Source of the DNA: Anseranas semipalmata
Taxonomy: Eukaryota > Chordata > Aves > Anseriformes > Anseranatidae
Length of the DNA: 64,000 nt
Direction of reading: 5' to 3'
Assembly: GCA_013399115.1 (NCBI GenBank)
Contig: VXAA01002192.1
Location: 312,666 to 376,665, forward strand
Part shown: one piece after another, positions 63,001 through 64,000 of the stretch
How the letters are laid out: each line of letters begins with the position of its first letter
How positions within the stretch are numbered: the first letter of the stretch is position 1
Program-made: the position numbers and the translations under genes
The notes under the pieces: model-generated
Told to the model about the DNA's origin: nothing
What the model saw: only the letters and a program-made list of their open reading frames with translations
Databases searched by the model: none

Positions 63001-64000
63001 TCATTCTTATTTACACTGCTTTAACACACGAAAATCTGGCAAGGTCAAGACATTAAATCTGAAAAAGTTCTGAAAAAAAATCTCGAAGTCAGTGAATACA
63101 CATCAAAGATTTAGTTACTCAGTTTGTCTTCCTTAAATGACCTTGAAGTCATTGAAGATAAACCTGTTCAGAGGGGTGTTTTTGGTTCAGCTACACTGTA
63201 TGTTGAAATAACAAACACACTTGGAACCAAATGCTGGAAGTAAAGCAATTAAAATGTTTCACTAACCTTTGGCTTTTGTATAGTGAGGTAATAATCACTA
63301 ATTAGCAGTGTAATCAACTGCATCATAATGAATATTTCTAAACTGTGACAATTGAAGAACTCCTTATTCTTCCATTCTGCTCTTTGAATACTCTTTATTA
63401 CCAAACAGACCTCTACACAGTGTTCTGTGCTATGGGGCATGCAACTGTTTACTGTAAACAACTCAAAATGATTTATAATGTGTACACAGCCAAATCTGCT
63501 TGAGTACAAAGACACTGTTGATTATGAAGCAAAATCAAAGTCCAGAACTGATTCAATGCATTGCAATGCATACATTGCAGTTCTTGTTACAGTGAATTTC
63601 TAATTTTATCACTGAAAGTGCATAATGAGAAGCCTGCTCTTGTCATGAGATCAGGCCTGCCAGCTAACACAAACTGTTTGAGCAGAACTAGCTCACCATA
63701 ATAGCCATTTTGTAATAAGTGTTCCCAGAAGATCATATTTATTTAGTAAAGGCATTACCCATGTGTTAAAAATTATGAAAACACCACTATACTATTCCTA
63801 GCAATGACTAGAAAAGTAATTATGACAGAAACATGAGTGCAATGGCATCACAAGGCTCTAAAGAAGCCACCTTGATTAACTAAGCAGAATTTCTAACCAG
63901 AGAAGAGTTATTTAGCAGCTGTAAAACAAATTTGTTTCTGCACTAGGGCCTTGCATCTCCCCAGTAGGGCATCACTGAAATATCAAAAGCATTCTGCCAT
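57083..64000 (-). other. region upstream of WDR72 exon 2 (probable intron 1), no coding exon recognised
   Basis: Human WDR72 has a non-coding first exon, so this stretch is probably intron 1 or contains the 5' UTR. I see no clear CpG island. The only locally GC-richer patch is at about 61305-61500 and includes a GTCACT/AGTGAC hairpin at 61405-61420. A 16-base perfect palindrome lies at 63556-63571. No other gene was recognised. Confidence 0.55.

Overview
The window is vertebrate nuclear DNA: AT-rich, intron-dominated, with GT-AG introns, homopolymer and TA/CA microsatellite tracts, and one fragment I recognise as a CR1 LINE (chicken repeat 1). CR1, very few recognisable interspersed repeats and a compact gene together suggest a bird. 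Another sauropsid is not excluded. I see no bacterial operon, phage, CRISPR array or rRNA/tRNA gene.

Almost the whole window is one gene on the minus strand, WDR72. It is the paralogue of WDR7 (rabconnectin-3 beta) and encodes a WD40 beta-propeller protein involved in vesicle trafficking and V-ATPase regulation. I reconstructed 15 coding exons by comparing translations with my memory of human WDR72 and by requiring compatible splice sites and phases. I number them 2 to 16, assuming a non-coding exon 1 as in human. The start codon is at 57073-57071, and the last exon I can see ends at 3449. The pieces sum to 2872 coding bases (957 codons plus one base). Every junction keeps frame and there is no internal stop. 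The C-terminal exons and the stop codon lie beyond position 1. Any non-coding first exon and the promoter lie upstream of 57082, possibly beyond 64000.

Layout from the 5' end of the gene (high coordinates) to the 3' end. 57083-64000: upstream intron, with no coding exon recognised. 57082-40015: exons 2-13, the WD40 repeat region, with short to medium introns. 40014-24863 and 24656-8850: two introns of about 15-16 kb flanking the isolated exon 14. 8849-8029: the large exon 15, which carries the linker and the conserved helical region shared with WDR7. 3540-3449: exon 16. 3448-1: intron 16.

The most unusual signal is an unassigned open, exon-like segment in intron 13 on the gene's own strand (about 38283-38041). 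It has an acceptor in the right phase, a 59-residue tail, a stop, and an ATTAAA hexamer just downstream. It could be an alternative last exon giving a short WD40-only form of WDR72, but this is inference and chance is not excluded. Other items are an open stretch in intron 3 behind a strong pyrimidine tract, two single-N positions next to G/C homopolymers, and a few odd splice sites.
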